64,000 bases of DNA from Actinoplanes couchii (GTDB lineage: Bacteria; Actinomycetota; Actinomycetes; Mycobacteriales; Micromonosporaceae): the NCBI RefSeq assembly GCF_016862075.1, contig NZ_BOMG01000006.1, positions 1-64,000 of the forward strand. The letters run 5' to 3'. Shown piece by piece: positions 17,264-26,544 of the stretch. Below the pieces are notes generated by a model. It was not told where the DNA came from. It saw only the letters and a list, made by a program, of their open reading frames with translations, and made no database searches. Within the stretch, counting starts at the first letter, position 1; every line of letters begins with the position of its first letter. A program made the translations under genes and the position numbers.

Positions 17264-20200
17264 GTCGACTCGATCTCGACGTCCACGTCCACGGGGCTGC
17301 CATTCCCGCCATCGAGGACCATCGAATTATTCTGCAAGATCGCGAGATATGGGTGCCCCTCCGGCAGAAGTTCGGCCGCCTCGGCCGCCTCGCCCAGCAC
17401 CGCCGCCGCCTGGTCCCGCTCCCCGCTGTCCAGAAGTGCGTTGGCCTGGTTGATCCGGGCCGCTATCAGCCATGGGTGGCCGGGCCGGAGTCGATCGGCC
17501 AGCAGCCGCACCGCCTCGCCGGCCGTCTCCAGCGCCGGCATCGTCCGCCCGGCCCGCCGGAACAGCCCGGCCGCGGTCATCTCGGCGACCGCCACGAACG
17601 GATGGTCCGGCAGCAGCAGTCCCCGGATCGCGGCCAGCGCGGTCTCCGCCGCCGCCAGTGCGGCAGGCATGTCGCCGGTGTAGGAGAGGTCGACCGCCAG
17701 GCTCAGCCGGGCCCCCTGGGTGACCAGGCTCTGCTCACCGGCCGTCCGCTGGTAGGCGGCCAGCGCCTGTCCACTCCGTAACCGGGCTTCCGGATATTTG
17801 CCGAGGCGCCGTTCGGTCACCGCGAGCGCGGCCTTCGCCCGGATCGTCAACGGGTCGCCGGCGCCGCGGAGGTTCGTCAGCCTCGTCTCCGCCTCCGCCA
17901 GCAGGCGCCGGGCGCCGGCGAAGTCCCCGGTCGCCCGCTGATAGACGGCCAGGTCGATGGCGCACCACCAGGTGAGGAAATCGTTCTCGGACAGCCCTCG
18001 GCGGATCCGGAAGGTCTCCGTCTCCAGATTGCGGGCGCCCTCCTGAAAACCGGCGAAATAGTTGGAGAGTGCGAGGTTGTGCCGGGTACGCAGGGTCTGC
18101 TCGTGCTCCTGGCCCAGCATCGCCCGCATCGCCCGGTAGGTGGCCCGATCCTCGGTGAGCGCCCGGTCGAAAGCGCCGATGCCGCGCAGGTCGCCTGCCA
18201 CACCGCGCCGGTTGACCGCCGCCCGCAGTTGGAGCCGGGCCGGTTGTTCCGGTTCCTCGCCGTGTGCCGCCACGTCGACCGCGAGGGATCCGGCGTTGTC
18301 ACCGAGTGAGCGGAGCAGGTCGGCGTGGTGCACCGCCAGCCGCCGGACCAGCGGATCGGTCCGGTCCGGCCAGGTCCGCTGGAGGTGCTCGGCGACCGCG
18401 AGCCCGGCCCGGAGCTGATCGGGCCGGCCGTCCTTGGCGAGCATGGCGAGGTGCAGCACCAGCAGGCGACGGACCGGGGTCGAATCCAGTTCGTCGAGGG
18501 CGCCCAGGCCGAGGACGTGCCGGCCGATCTCTCGCAGGTCCGGCTCCCGGTCACCGGCCAGGAACTCGGCGTCGTTCGGTGCCCATGCCGCCAGCGCCTG
18601 CATGGTGAGCCGGCGGGCCCGCTCCGCGCGTTCCGGCCCGGCCACGGCGAGCAGGGCCTGCTGCATGATCGGATGCATGCGCAGCCGGGGTTCGCCGACC
18701 CGGTCGATCCGGAACAGTTCGAACCGCTGGCCGGAGTGCATCACCACCTCGATTTCGGTGGCGTCCCCGGCCAGGTCGTCGGCGGACTCTCCGGCCGCGC
18801 TGATCAGCCCGGTGAGGAACGGGGTGCTGCGGAGCAGCCGCAGTGAGACGCCGTCCGGCGCGAGATGCGCGCACATCAGCGCGAACGCCGCCACCAACCG
18901 GCCGCCGGGGTAGCTGTCCAGCAGGCTGAGGAACGAGCCGGCCACGCTTCGCAACCGGTCGGTCCGCTGCTTCCCCGGCTCACGGGCGGTGAGCGCGCTG
19001 AGAAACAGCTGGGCGGCCTTCTCCGCGGCCTCGGTGCCGTGCAGCCCCCGGGCACGCAGCAGCCCGGTCGCCGCACGGATGCACCCGATGGTCAGGCGCA
19101 GGTTGAGCGGCTGGGCGCCGACCGCGTCCAATAGGGCGTCGAGCCGTCCGGCGCTGTGCTCACCGAGGTTGTCGCGGAGTAGTTCGCGGGCCTCGTCCCG
19201 GGTCAGTGGGCCGACCTCGACGCTCTCGTCCGGTGCTCCACCGGCGTCCCTGACCAGCAGGACGTGGCCCGTGCCCGGCTCCGGGAGCAACCCCTCGACC
19301 GTTGCCGGGTCGGAGACGTCGTCGTAGATCAGCAGTGACGGCTGGTATCCGGCGGCCACCTGCTGGAGCACTGCCGTGGGGCGGTCCTCGTCGTCGATGA
19401 GCACGCCGATCCGCTCGGCCAGGCGGGACAGCGAGGCTTTCGCCGATGGCCGGTCGTGCGCGGGGACGTGCCAGATCAGCGAGTACTCGTACCCGAACTC
19501 GCTGGCGTAGGCGACGGCCAGCCCGGTCCGGCCGGCCGCTGGGGGACCGGACAACCAGGCCCGGGCCGGCACCCCGGAGGGCAGCAGGTCGCGGAGCTGC
19601 TCGGTCTCTCGGACCCGGTGGACCGTGCCGGGATCCTGGGATGGCAGCCCGACGACGCCGGCCGGCCGGTCCGACGGCAGCCGTCCGGTGCCGCCCGGTG
19701 GCAGCTCGCCGGAGGTTGCCAGGGTTGCCAGCAGCCGCAGCCGGGCCTGCGCGTGTGAGCAGCCGGTCAGGTCCACGTCGGGCACGCCGGGCACCGGAAC
19801 CGCTTCGTCGGTCACTCGCAGCAGGACCAGCTCGGCCATCTGGCCGGCGGTGAGCCCGGCCCCGTCCAGCGGGCGGCCCCGTCCGGCCACCACCACCGAA
19901 CCGGGCGAAACCGTCCGCAGGCCGGTCTCCACGCAATGCAGCTGGGCGTTCAGGCCGGCGGCGCGCAACTGGCCGGCGGCCCAGTCGGCCCACGGGCGGT
20001 CCAGCGAGCAGTAGAGAATCTCGATCGGCTTGCTGTCGCCGGACTGCGCGCCGGTGTGCCGGCGCAGGTAGTCGCGGTACTGGTCGCGGAGTCGTTCGGA
20101 GGTGGGCGCCAGTTCGGTGACGGCGCCGTCGCTCACCGCCTCGACCAGAGCCCGGTAGGCGGCCAGCACTTCCGGCTCGTCGTCCGGCGCGTAGACGACC

Positions 20201-20988
20201 GGGACGAGCACCGCGTCCGGGGTGCGGAACGGCACCGGCACCACTCGGACCGTCTCGTCGCCGACCCGGACATTGCCGGCCCGCAATGCGGTCCGGATGA
20301 CCGCCCCGCACTGTTCGGCCTGCTCTTCCGGGGCGAGCGGGAACTCGGTGTCCAGATACGACGGCACGGCGAGGATCCGCGCCCCGAGCGGACTGTCCCG
20401 GGCCACGGCGACCGCCAGACCGGCGGCTTCCCGGGCGGCGTTGTCCTGGGAGGCGAAGCAGAGCACCACCCGATCGGCGATCAGGGCATCTCGGACCACC
20501 GTCCCAGTCTCGCCGGGTTGCCCGTCCAGGAGCACGTAGTCGTACTCCGACGAGGTCAGATAGGCACGCAGCCGGGTGAACCGGGCCAGCTCGTCCGGGC
20601 CGCCCGGCGGACGGCCCGGTGCCGGAACCACGACGTCCAGCCGGGGCACAGCCGCCAGCCCACCGGGCAGGTAGTGCCGGAACTCCGCGGCGGCGCCGAA
20701 GGCGGTCGTGATCGCGCGCGTCAGGTCGGCGCCGAGCCGGCTGATCACCTCGTCGTCGAGGGCCTCGTCCACCAGGAACGGGCGCAGGTACTCGTGGATC
20801 CGGGTGCCACGTAGATCCCAGTCCAGGATCAGGACGCGGTTGCCGCGGGCCGCGAGCGACCAGGCGACGTTGGCGACCACGCTGGTCCGGCCGGACCGAT
20901 GATCCGCCGCCACGAACGAGACGACGGCCGCCCTGCCCGGGGCGGTTCCGGTGACATCTGTATCGATCATTTGCCGATCCGCGATCAT
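17260..20988 (-). CDS. fxsT: FxSxx-COOH system TPR protein (MinD-like + NB-ARC-like + TPR)
   Basis: 1242 aa. The N-terminus (about 15-260) is MinD/ParA-like: AAVVSFVAADHRSGRTSVVANVAW, then RVLILDWDL and YLRPFLVD, a sequence typical of FxsT proteins, although the usual KGGVGRT loop is degraded to HRSGRT. The middle (about 440-700) is NB-ARC/STAND-like, with SGPPAAGRTGLAVAYASEF as P-loop (Arg instead of Lys) and LLIYDDV as Walker B. The C-terminal part (about 870-1220) is a series of tetratricopeptide repeats. Both nucleotide-binding loops read GRT, so the ATPase cycle may be altered. The ATG start overlaps the small peptide gene's stop. In known FxSxx loci this protein accompanies a RiPP precursor and a radical SAM enzyme. 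Confidence 0.82.
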   Translation of the reverse strand: MIADRQMIDTDVTGTAPGRAAVVSFVAADHRSGRTSVVANVAWSLAARGNRVLILDWDLRGTRIHEYLRPFLVDEALDDEVISRLGADLTRAITTAFGAAAEFRHYLPGGLAAVPRLDVVVPAPGRPPGGPDELARFTRLRAYLTSSEYDYVLLDGQPGETGTVVRDALIADRVVLCFASQDNAAREAAGLAVAVARDSPLGARILAVPSYLDTEFPLAPEEQAEQCGAVIRTALRAGNVRVGDETVRVVPVPFRTPDAVLVPVVYAPDDEPEVLAAYRALVEAVSDGAVTELAPTSERLRDQYRDYLRRHTGAQSGDSKPIEILYCSLDRPWADWAAGQLRAAGLNAQLHCVETGLRTVSPGSVVVAGRGRPLDGAGLTAGQMAELVLLRVTDEAVPVPGVPDVDLTGCSHAQARLRLLATLATSGELPPGGTGRLPSDRPAGVVGLPSQDPGTVHRVRETEQLRDLLPSGVPARAWLSGPPAAGRTGLAVAYASEFGYEYSLIWHVPAHDRPSAKASLSRLAERIGVLIDDEDRPTAVLQQVAAGYQPSLLIYDDVSDPATVEGLLPEPGTGHVLLVRDAGGAPDESVEVGPLTRDEARELLRDNLGEHSAGRLDALLDAVGAQPLNLRLTIGCIRAATGLLRARGLHGTEAAEKAAQLFLSALTAREPGKQRTDRLRSVAGSFLSLLDSYPGGRLVAAFALMCAHLAPDGVSLRLLRSTPFLTGLISAAGESADDLAGDATEIEVVMHSGQRFELFRIDRVGEPRLRMHPIMQQALLAVAGPERAERARRLTMQALAAWAPNDAEFLAGDREPDLREIGRHVLGLGALDELDSTPVRRLLVLHLAMLAKDGRPDQLRAGLAVAEHLQRTWPDRTDPLVRRLAVHHADLLRSLGDNAGSLAVDVAAHGEEPEQPARLQLRAAVNRRGVAGDLRGIGAFDRALTEDRATYRAMRAMLGQEHEQTLRTRHNLALSNYFAGFQEGARNLETETFRIRRGLSENDFLTWWCAIDLAVYQRATGDFAGARRLLAEAETRLTNLRGAGDPLTIRAKAALAVTERRLGKYPEARLRSGQALAAYQRTAGEQSLVTQGARLSLAVDLSYTGDMPAALAAAETALAAIRGLLLPDHPFVAVAEMTAAGLFRRAGRTMPALETAGEAVRLLADRLRPGHPWLIAARINQANALLDSGERDQAAAVLGEAAEAAELLPEGHPYLAILQNNSMVLDGGNGSPVDVDVEIEST

Positions 20989-21242
20989 TCGTCGACGGGA
21001 CGTGCCGATGTGGGCACGCCGGGAATGAAGTTCTGAAATCCGCTATATTCCGAGTTTCCACTCCGGGTTTCGGCGATAAGCCTCCGCAGGGAATCCTGTA
21101 GCGCAGTCCGGTCGACCAGATCGATCACCCCGTCGGACCCGGAGACGTCGATCAGATCCGAGATCAATTCGCCTTCGTCGCCCATTTTCCGCCCGCCAGT
21201 ATGTGTGGCCAGTCCCGTGGAGCTCACTGTATCCGCCCTCAT
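20985..21242 (-). CDS. FxSxx-like RiPP precursor candidate, atypical C-terminus
   Basis: 85 aa (66 aa from the alternative ATG at 21185). The leader SELISDL-like stretch (EGELISDLIDVSG), then VIDLVDRTALQDSLRRLIAE, resembles FxsA leaders (xxxDLxxVPLxxL ... LxxALRRLL). The expected C-terminal FxSxx is missing: the protein continues YSGFQNFIPGVPTSARPVDE. A possible modified core is the Phe-Gln-Asn-Phe stretch. The stop overlaps fxsT's ATG, which puts it at the head of the operon, exactly where a precursor gene is expected. Without a nearby radical SAM gene it may be unmodified or modified in trans. Confidence 0.6.
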   Translation of the reverse strand: MRADTVSSTGLATHTGGRKMGDEGELISDLIDVSGSDGVIDLVDRTALQDSLRRLIAETRSGNSEYSGFQNFIPGVPTSARPVDE

Positions 21243-21296
21243 CAGCCCTATGCGTGATCCGGTCGGGAATTCGCTACCGCACTAGTATCTGTCAAT

Positions 21297-22616
21297 GTGT
21301 GGACAACTGATGATGGATCTCGGGGCGGCTTCGGTTCACATGATCATTTGCTGATCCGGCACACGATGCCGGAGGACTTCCTGGTCAGGCTGGCCCGTGG
21401 CGACGGCGGGGCGGCGCTCACATTCTTGATCAATACCCAGCGCAGTAAGAATGCCCTTCTGATCCGCGCGCTCCGGGACACCGCGGTCCGCCTGTCGCAT
21501 CCCCGCGCGGCCTCGATCGACGCGGCGTACGGCATGCTGCGCCGTTCCCCGCCCGCTGGCGCCGAGGTGCTCGCCCACCCTTCGGTGGCGCACTGGGCGA
21601 TGCACACCCTGGCCCGGATGCTCCTCCCGGACGGCGGCGCCGCGAGTCCCGGCCGGCTCGGGCTGGTGGCGCTGGCCGCGGCGATCCGGGGCGGGACCGG
21701 CGCCGACCTCGTCCTGCCCGCCGGGGAACTGCATCCGCGTGGCCTGCCGTTGCCGTCGCTGGGATTCCTGCGACTGGACGCGGTAGACGGCGACCAGCGG
21801 ATCCGGGTGGACGCCCCGGCCGGGGTGCTCCGGGTGAACGGTCGCGTCTACCCGCTGGCCGGTGCCGGGATCGACTCCCCGGACTGGCTGCCGGCCGACC
21901 GCCTCGAACTCGGCGCCGGCCGGTGGCGGTGGACGCTCGCCGTCGACGACCCGCACACCCTCGGCCCGGATGCCGAGCCGCTGATCGGGCCGGACCGGTT
22001 GCCCGGCTGGCACAAGCGGATCGAAGCCGGGTGGGAGCATCTGGTCCGGTACCACCCGGCCGGGGCGGTCGATGTCCGTGCCGCGATCCGGACCCTGTTC
22101 CCGTTGCCCCCGGTGGAGTCGGGGCACGTGAGCGGGACCTACCGGCATGCCTCCGGATGCCTGGCGGTCTCCCTGCCGACCGACCCGCAGACCACCGCCG
22201 CCACCCTGCTGCACGAACTCGGGCACCTCAAACTGTCCGCGGTGATGGACCTCTTCGAACTGGTCGACATGTCAGCCGATGAGGTGCGGTACGTGCCGTG
22301 GCGTGACGATCCCCGGCCGTTGTCAGGAATGCTCCAGGGCGCTTACGCCCATCTGGTGGTCGCCGGATTCTGGCGACGGGAAGGCCGGCGGCTGGGCGGC
22401 GAGGCGTTGATCGAATATGCCCGCTGGCGGATGGCCGCCGCAGAGGTCTGCGCCGACCTGCTGGAATCCGGGCGGCTCACCGCGGTGGGCCGGCGGTTCG
22501 TGACCGCGATGACCGGGCGGTTGGCCGGTTGGGCTGCGGATCGGTTACCCGGCGGGGCACTGGCCGAGGCCACCCGCCTCAACGCGGATCATCGGGCCCG
22601 GTGGGCGGGCCGGTGA
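21297..22616 (+). CDS. HEXXH-motif peptide-modification-type protein, standalone
   Basis: 439 aa. LLHELGHLKLSAVMDLFEL (about 304-322) contains HExxH. The N-terminal helical part (MPEDFLVRLARGDGG ... RSKNALLIRALRDTA) resembles the HEXXH domain that in FxSxx loci is usually fused behind the radical SAM/SPASM protein FxsB. No radical SAM CxxxCxxC motif is present here. The GTG at 21297 is kept because TAGTAT (21283-21288) lies eight nt upstream; an internal ATG at 21366 is an alternative. It is divergent from the FxSxx-like operon and ends 38 bp inside the convergent hydrolase gene. Confidence 0.72.
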   Translation: MWTTDDGSRGGFGSHDHLLIRHTMPEDFLVRLARGDGGAALTFLINTQRSKNALLIRALRDTAVRLSHPRAASIDAAYGMLRRSPPAGAEVLAHPSVAHWAMHTLARMLLPDGGAASPGRLGLVALAAAIRGGTGADLVLPAGELHPRGLPLPSLGFLRLDAVDGDQRIRVDAPAGVLRVNGRVYPLAGAGIDSPDWLPADRLELGAGRWRWTLAVDDPHTLGPDAEPLIGPDRLPGWHKRIEAGWEHLVRYHPAGAVDVRAAIRTLFPLPPVESGHVSGTYRHASGCLAVSLPTDPQTTAATLLHELGHLKLSAVMDLFELVDMSADEVRYVPWRDDPRPLSGMLQGAYAHLVVAGFWRREGRRLGGEALIEYARWRMAAAEVCADLLESGRLTAVGRRFVTAMTGRLAGWAADRLPGGALAEATRLNADHRARWAGR

Positions 22617-23367
22617 TCAACCGGGCGCAGGCGGCCGGGTCGTCGGCGAAGGGTAGGTGGCCGCAGCCGTGCAGGGTGACGTGGCGGGCGGTGGGCAGCA
22701 GGGCGCGCGCCCGGTGGGACTGGGCGAACGGCAGGACCATGTCCCGCGTACCCCAGGCGATGGTGATGGTGGCTTCTGACAAGAAGGGAACGGGTAGGCG
22801 CGTGAAGGCGTCGCGGGCCGCGGCGAAACCGGGGGCGGTGGCCAGTGCCCGGGCCGCCGCCACGCAGTCGGCCGGGTCCAGTCGGCGGGGGCGGGCGTAG
22901 AAGAGCGAGCAGAACGCGGCGCGGCCGGCCGGGGACGCCATGATCCGCGGCAACCGGCTGTCCAGGCGGGCCGCGGCGGCCCGGGCCGCGGTCACCACGG
23001 ACTGGCACCAGCGGCGGCCGGCGGATGACCAGAAACCGATCGGCGCGAACGCGGTGACCGATTCGGCCCGGCCGCGGCGGCCCAGTTCCAGGGCGATGCC
23101 GCCGCCCATCGAGCTGCCGGCCACCGCGAACCGGCCGACGCCGAGACCGTCCAGGAACGACTCGACTCGGTCGGCGAACCAGGGGACCGAGCCGTCCCCG
23201 CCCGGCCACGGCGACTGTCCGAAGCCGGGCAGGTCGAGGGCGATCACGTCGCGGTCGCGGGCGGCGGCGTCCAGGATCGGGGCCCACACCTGGCGGCTGC
23301 TGCCCAGCCCGTGCAGCAGGACCAGGGGGGATCCGGTGCCGCGGCGATCGTACGCAAGCTCGGTCAT
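22579..23367 (-). CDS. alpha/beta hydrolase
   Basis: 262 aa. Oxyanion-hole motif VLLHGLGSSRQVW, nucleophile elbow GSSMGG (Ser about 97), acidic residue in WGTRDMVLP and catalytic His in HGCGHLPF are all present, so it should be an active esterase/lipase-like hydrolase. ATG 23367 is preceded by AAAGGA. It is divergent from the sterol-oxidase-like gene with 88 bp between the starts. The substrate is unknown. Confidence 0.88.
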   Translation of the reverse strand: MTELAYDRRGTGSPLVLLHGLGSSRQVWAPILDAAARDRDVIALDLPGFGQSPWPGGDGSVPWFADRVESFLDGLGVGRFAVAGSSMGGGIALELGRRGRAESVTAFAPIGFWSSAGRRWCQSVVTAARAAAARLDSRLPRIMASPAGRAAFCSLFYARPRRLDPADCVAAARALATAPGFAAARDAFTRLPVPFLSEATITIAWGTRDMVLPFAQSHRARALLPTARHVTLHGCGHLPFADDPAACARLITGPPTGPDDPR

Positions 23368-23419
23368 GAATCCTTTATGGGTCTTCTTCGCTCCTGCCGC
23401 AAGACCCGGAAACGCGTTG

Positions 23420-23449
23420 TTGACATGTTGCCAATAACGGTGTGATGGT
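23420..23449 (+). promoter_or_regulatory. sigma-70-type leaderless promoter of the oxidase operon
   Basis: TTGACA (23420-23425) and GATGGT (23444-23449) are 18 bp apart, and the -10 ends six nt before ATG 23456, so the transcript should start at or near the start codon. Partial dyad symmetry around ACATGT (23423-23428) could be a regulator site. Confidence 0.6.
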
Positions 23450-23455
23450 ACGGCG

Positions 23456-25108
23456 ATGTCGTACGACTACGACGTCCTCGTCATCGGCTCCGGGTTCGGC
23501 GGCAGCGTCACCGCGTTGCGCCTGACCGAGAAGGGCTATCGCGTCGGCGTTCTGGAAGCGGGCCGCAGATTCACCGACGAGCAGTTCGCCAAGACGTCCT
23601 GGCGACTGCGTGACTACCTCTGGGCGCCCGCGCTCGGCTGTTACGGCATCCTGCGTCTCACCCTGCTGCGCGACGTGATGATCATGTCGGGCGCCGGGGT
23701 CGGCGGGGGATCGCTCGGGTACGCGTGCACCCTCTACGAGCCGCCGGACACCTTCTTCGCCGACCCGCAGTGGGCTGGCGTCACCGACTGGAAGACCGAG
23801 CTGGCGCCCTACTACGACCAGGCGAAACGCATGCTCGGGGTGACACCGAACCCGGTGCTGACCGCCTCCGACGAGGCGCTGCGGGCGGTCGCCGACGAGA
23901 TGGGCGCCGGGCACACGTTCCGGCCCACCCCGGTCGGCGTGCTGTTCGGCCCGTCGCCGGGCGCCGACGTGCCGGACCCCTTCTTCGGTGGCGCCGGGCC
24001 GGACCGGCGCACCTGCACACTGTGCGGCTCGTGCATGACCGGATGCCGCAACAACGCCAAGAACACGCTGGTCAAGAACTATCTCTACCTGGCCGAGAAG
24101 GCCGGCGCCGTGGTGCACGAGCGGACCACGGTGACCTCGGTCCGCGCCCGAGACGACGGCGGCTACCTGGTCGGGACGCGCCGGCGGACGTTCACCGCGG
24201 AGCAGGTCGTGTTCGCCGGCGGGGCCCTCGGCACCCAGCGGCTGCTGCACCGGATGCGCGACCGCGGACTGCTGCCGCACGTGTCGCCACGGCTCGGGGA
24301 GTTGAGCCGTACCAACTCGGAATCCATCCTCGGCGCCCGCACCCGCCGCACCGACCGCGACTTCACGCACGGCGTCGCGATCACCTCGTCGATCCACCCC
24401 GACCCGGTCACCCACGTCGAACCGGTCCGGTACGGCCCCGGCAGCAACCTGCTCGCCCTGCTCGCCACGGTCCTGGTCGACGAGGGCCGCCCGCGCTGGC
24501 TGACCGCACTGAAAACCCTGGTCAAGGCCGGAAAAGATCTGCGGCTGTACGTCTGGCCGCGCCACTGGTCCCGGGAGACCGTCGTCCTGCTCGCCATGCA
24601 GCCGCTCGACAACTCGATCACCGTGCACACCCGGCGCGGACTGTTCGGGCGGCGGCTGAGCAGCCGTCCCGGCATCGGCGAACCCAACCCGGTGTGGGTG
24701 CCGGCCGCCCACGACGTGGCCCGCCGGGTCGCCGAGCGGATCGACGGGGTGCCCACCGGCGCGTTCACCGAACTGATCGGACGGCCGGTCACCGGGCACT
24801 TCATCGGCGGCTGCGCGATCGGGGCCACCCCGGAGCAGGGCGTGGTCGACCCGTACCACCGGCTGTTCGGTCATCCGGGGTTGCACGTCATCGACGGCTC
24901 GACCGTCGCGGCGAACCTCGGCGTCAATCCCTCGCTGACCATCACCGCGCTGGCCGAGCGGGCGGTGGCGCTCTGGCCCAACAGGGGCGATGCTGATCCC
25001 AGGCCCGCATCGGGATTCGTCTCTGTCGATCCGGTGGCGCCCCGGGATCCGGTGGTGCCCGCTGCGGCGCCCGGGGCACTGCGGCTGACCATCGGGAGGC
25101 GGCCGTGA
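23456..25108 (+). CDS. GMC-type FAD oxidoreductase, cholesterol-oxidase-like
   Basis: 550 aa. FAD-binding GSGFGGSVTALRL at residues 9-21, SGAGVGGGSLGYAC near 82, and the GMC C-terminal motifs HFIGGCAIG and LHVIDGSTVAANLGVNPS. A Cys-rich stretch TCTLCGSCMTGC near residue 185 is typical of the actinobacterial ChoD-like branch. It is likely to oxidise the hydroxyl of a sterol or other cyclic alcohol. The next gene, a flavin monooxygenase, starts in a GTGA overlap with its stop, so the two probably act in sequence on the same substrate (alcohol to ketone, then ester). Proline/valine-rich end. Confidence 0.85.
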   Translation: MSYDYDVLVIGSGFGGSVTALRLTEKGYRVGVLEAGRRFTDEQFAKTSWRLRDYLWAPALGCYGILRLTLLRDVMIMSGAGVGGGSLGYACTLYEPPDTFFADPQWAGVTDWKTELAPYYDQAKRMLGVTPNPVLTASDEALRAVADEMGAGHTFRPTPVGVLFGPSPGADVPDPFFGGAGPDRRTCTLCGSCMTGCRNNAKNTLVKNYLYLAEKAGAVVHERTTVTSVRARDDGGYLVGTRRRTFTAEQVVFAGGALGTQRLLHRMRDRGLLPHVSPRLGELSRTNSESILGARTRRTDRDFTHGVAITSSIHPDPVTHVEPVRYGPGSNLLALLATVLVDEGRPRWLTALKTLVKAGKDLRLYVWPRHWSRETVVLLAMQPLDNSITVHTRRGLFGRRLSSRPGIGEPNPVWVPAAHDVARRVAERIDGVPTGAFTELIGRPVTGHFIGGCAIGATPEQGVVDPYHRLFGHPGLHVIDGSTVAANLGVNPSLTITALAERAVALWPNRGDADPRPASGFVSVDPVAPRDPVVPAAAPGALRLTIGRRP

Positions 25109-26544
25109 CCAGGGTGGTGATCATCGGGGCCGGGTTCGGTGGGATCGCCGCGGCGGACGCGCTGCTCAAGGCTGGTTTCGACGACATCGTGATCCTGGAG
25201 AAGGCCTCTTCCTCCGGCGGGGTCTGGCGGGACAATTCGTATCCGGGGTGTGCGTGCGACGTACCGGCGCCGCTCTATTCTCTTTCTTTCGCCCTGAATC
25301 CGGATTGGTCACGTCGGTATCCGCCACACGGCGAGATTCTCGCTTATCTTCGCGGATATGCCGAAAAAACGGGCATAAGGGTGCGGTATGACGCCGAAGT
25401 GGCGAGTGCGGTCTGGGCTGACGGCAGTTGGGGCATTTCGCTCGTTGGCGGCGAAATACTGCAGGCCGACGTGCTGATACCCGCCGTCGGCCAACTGTCC
25501 CGGCCGTCCATCCCGGCCCTGCCCGGCATCGAATCCTTCAACGGCGTGGCCGTCCACACCGCCCACTGGACGCCGGAAGTCCCGATCGACGGCAAGCGGA
25601 TCGCCGTGATCGGCACCGGCGCCAGCGCCATCCAGCTGGTCCCGTCGATCGCCGGGAAGGCCGCCCACATCACCGTCTTCCAGCGGACCGCCCCGTGGAC
25701 GGTGCCCAAACCGGACCGCCGGTACGGGCGTCTGCGCCGGGCCGCGAACCGCCGGATCCCCGCGCTGATGAAGCTGTCCCGCCTGGCCACCTGGGGTCTG
25801 ACGCTGGTGCCCGGTGCGGCGCTGGCCGGCAACCGCCCGGTGAACGCGCTGGTCCGCGGCTATTCGTGGGCCCAGCGTCGCTGGCAGGTCCGCGACCCCG
25901 AGTTACGGGCGAAGGTCACGCCGGACGAGCCGATCGGCTGTAAACGGCTGCTGTTCACCAACGCGTGGCTGCCGGCGCTGGCCCGGCCCGACGTCGCCCT
26001 GGTCACCGAGAAGATCATCGCGGTGACCCCGGACGGCGTCCGCACCGCCGACGGCACCGACCACCCGTGCGACACCCTGATCTACGGCACCGGTTTCGCC
26101 GCCACCGAGTTCCTGGCCCCGATGCGCATCACCGGCCGGGACGGCACGCTCCTGGCGGACGTCTGGAGCGAGGGCGCCCACGCCTACCTGGGCCTGGCCG
26201 TCCCCGGATTCCCCAACATGTTCCTGGTCTACGGCCCGAACACCAACACCGGCAACACCTCGGTCATCTACTTCCACGAGGCCCAGGCCCGCTGGATCGC
26301 GCAGGCGGTGCGCCGGGTCGCGGCCGGCGACATCTTGGACGTACGCCGGGAGGTGGCCGCCGCCTACGACAGCGAGATCCAGTCCCGCCTGTCCACCAGC
26401 GTCTGGACGGCCTGCCAGTCCTGGTACCGCACCGCCGCCGGCCGCATCGTCACCAACTGGCCCGGCTCGGCCCGGGAATACGCCCGGCGGACCGCGGACC
26501 TGAACCCCGCCGACTTCCTGCCGCGCGGCGGGACCGGAGGGTGA
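25105..26544 (+). CDS. Baeyer-Villiger-type flavin monooxygenase
   Basis: 479 aa. N-terminal FAD motif GAGFGGIAAADALL, the fingerprint FNGVAVHTAHWT (family pattern FxGxxxHxxxW, residues about 143-154, with Thr at the end instead of Pro/Asp), and the NADPH motif GTGASAIQLVPSI. DTLIYGTGF near 335 is the ATG-type motif. GTG start overlaps the upstream stop by 4 nt. Coupling with a GMC alcohol oxidase suggests ketone-to-ester conversion of a cyclic compound. The class is well supported; the substrate is not known. Confidence 0.85.
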   Translation: MTRVVIIGAGFGGIAAADALLKAGFDDIVILEKASSSGGVWRDNSYPGCACDVPAPLYSLSFALNPDWSRRYPPHGEILAYLRGYAEKTGIRVRYDAEVASAVWADGSWGISLVGGEILQADVLIPAVGQLSRPSIPALPGIESFNGVAVHTAHWTPEVPIDGKRIAVIGTGASAIQLVPSIAGKAAHITVFQRTAPWTVPKPDRRYGRLRRAANRRIPALMKLSRLATWGLTLVPGAALAGNRPVNALVRGYSWAQRRWQVRDPELRAKVTPDEPIGCKRLLFTNAWLPALARPDVALVTEKIIAVTPDGVRTADGTDHPCDTLIYGTGFAATEFLAPMRITGRDGTLLADVWSEGAHAYLGLAVPGFPNMFLVYGPNTNTGNTSVIYFHEAQARWIAQAVRRVAAGDILDVRREVAAAYDSEIQSRLSTSVWTACQSWYRTAAGRIVTNWPGSAREYARRTADLNPADFLPRGGTGG

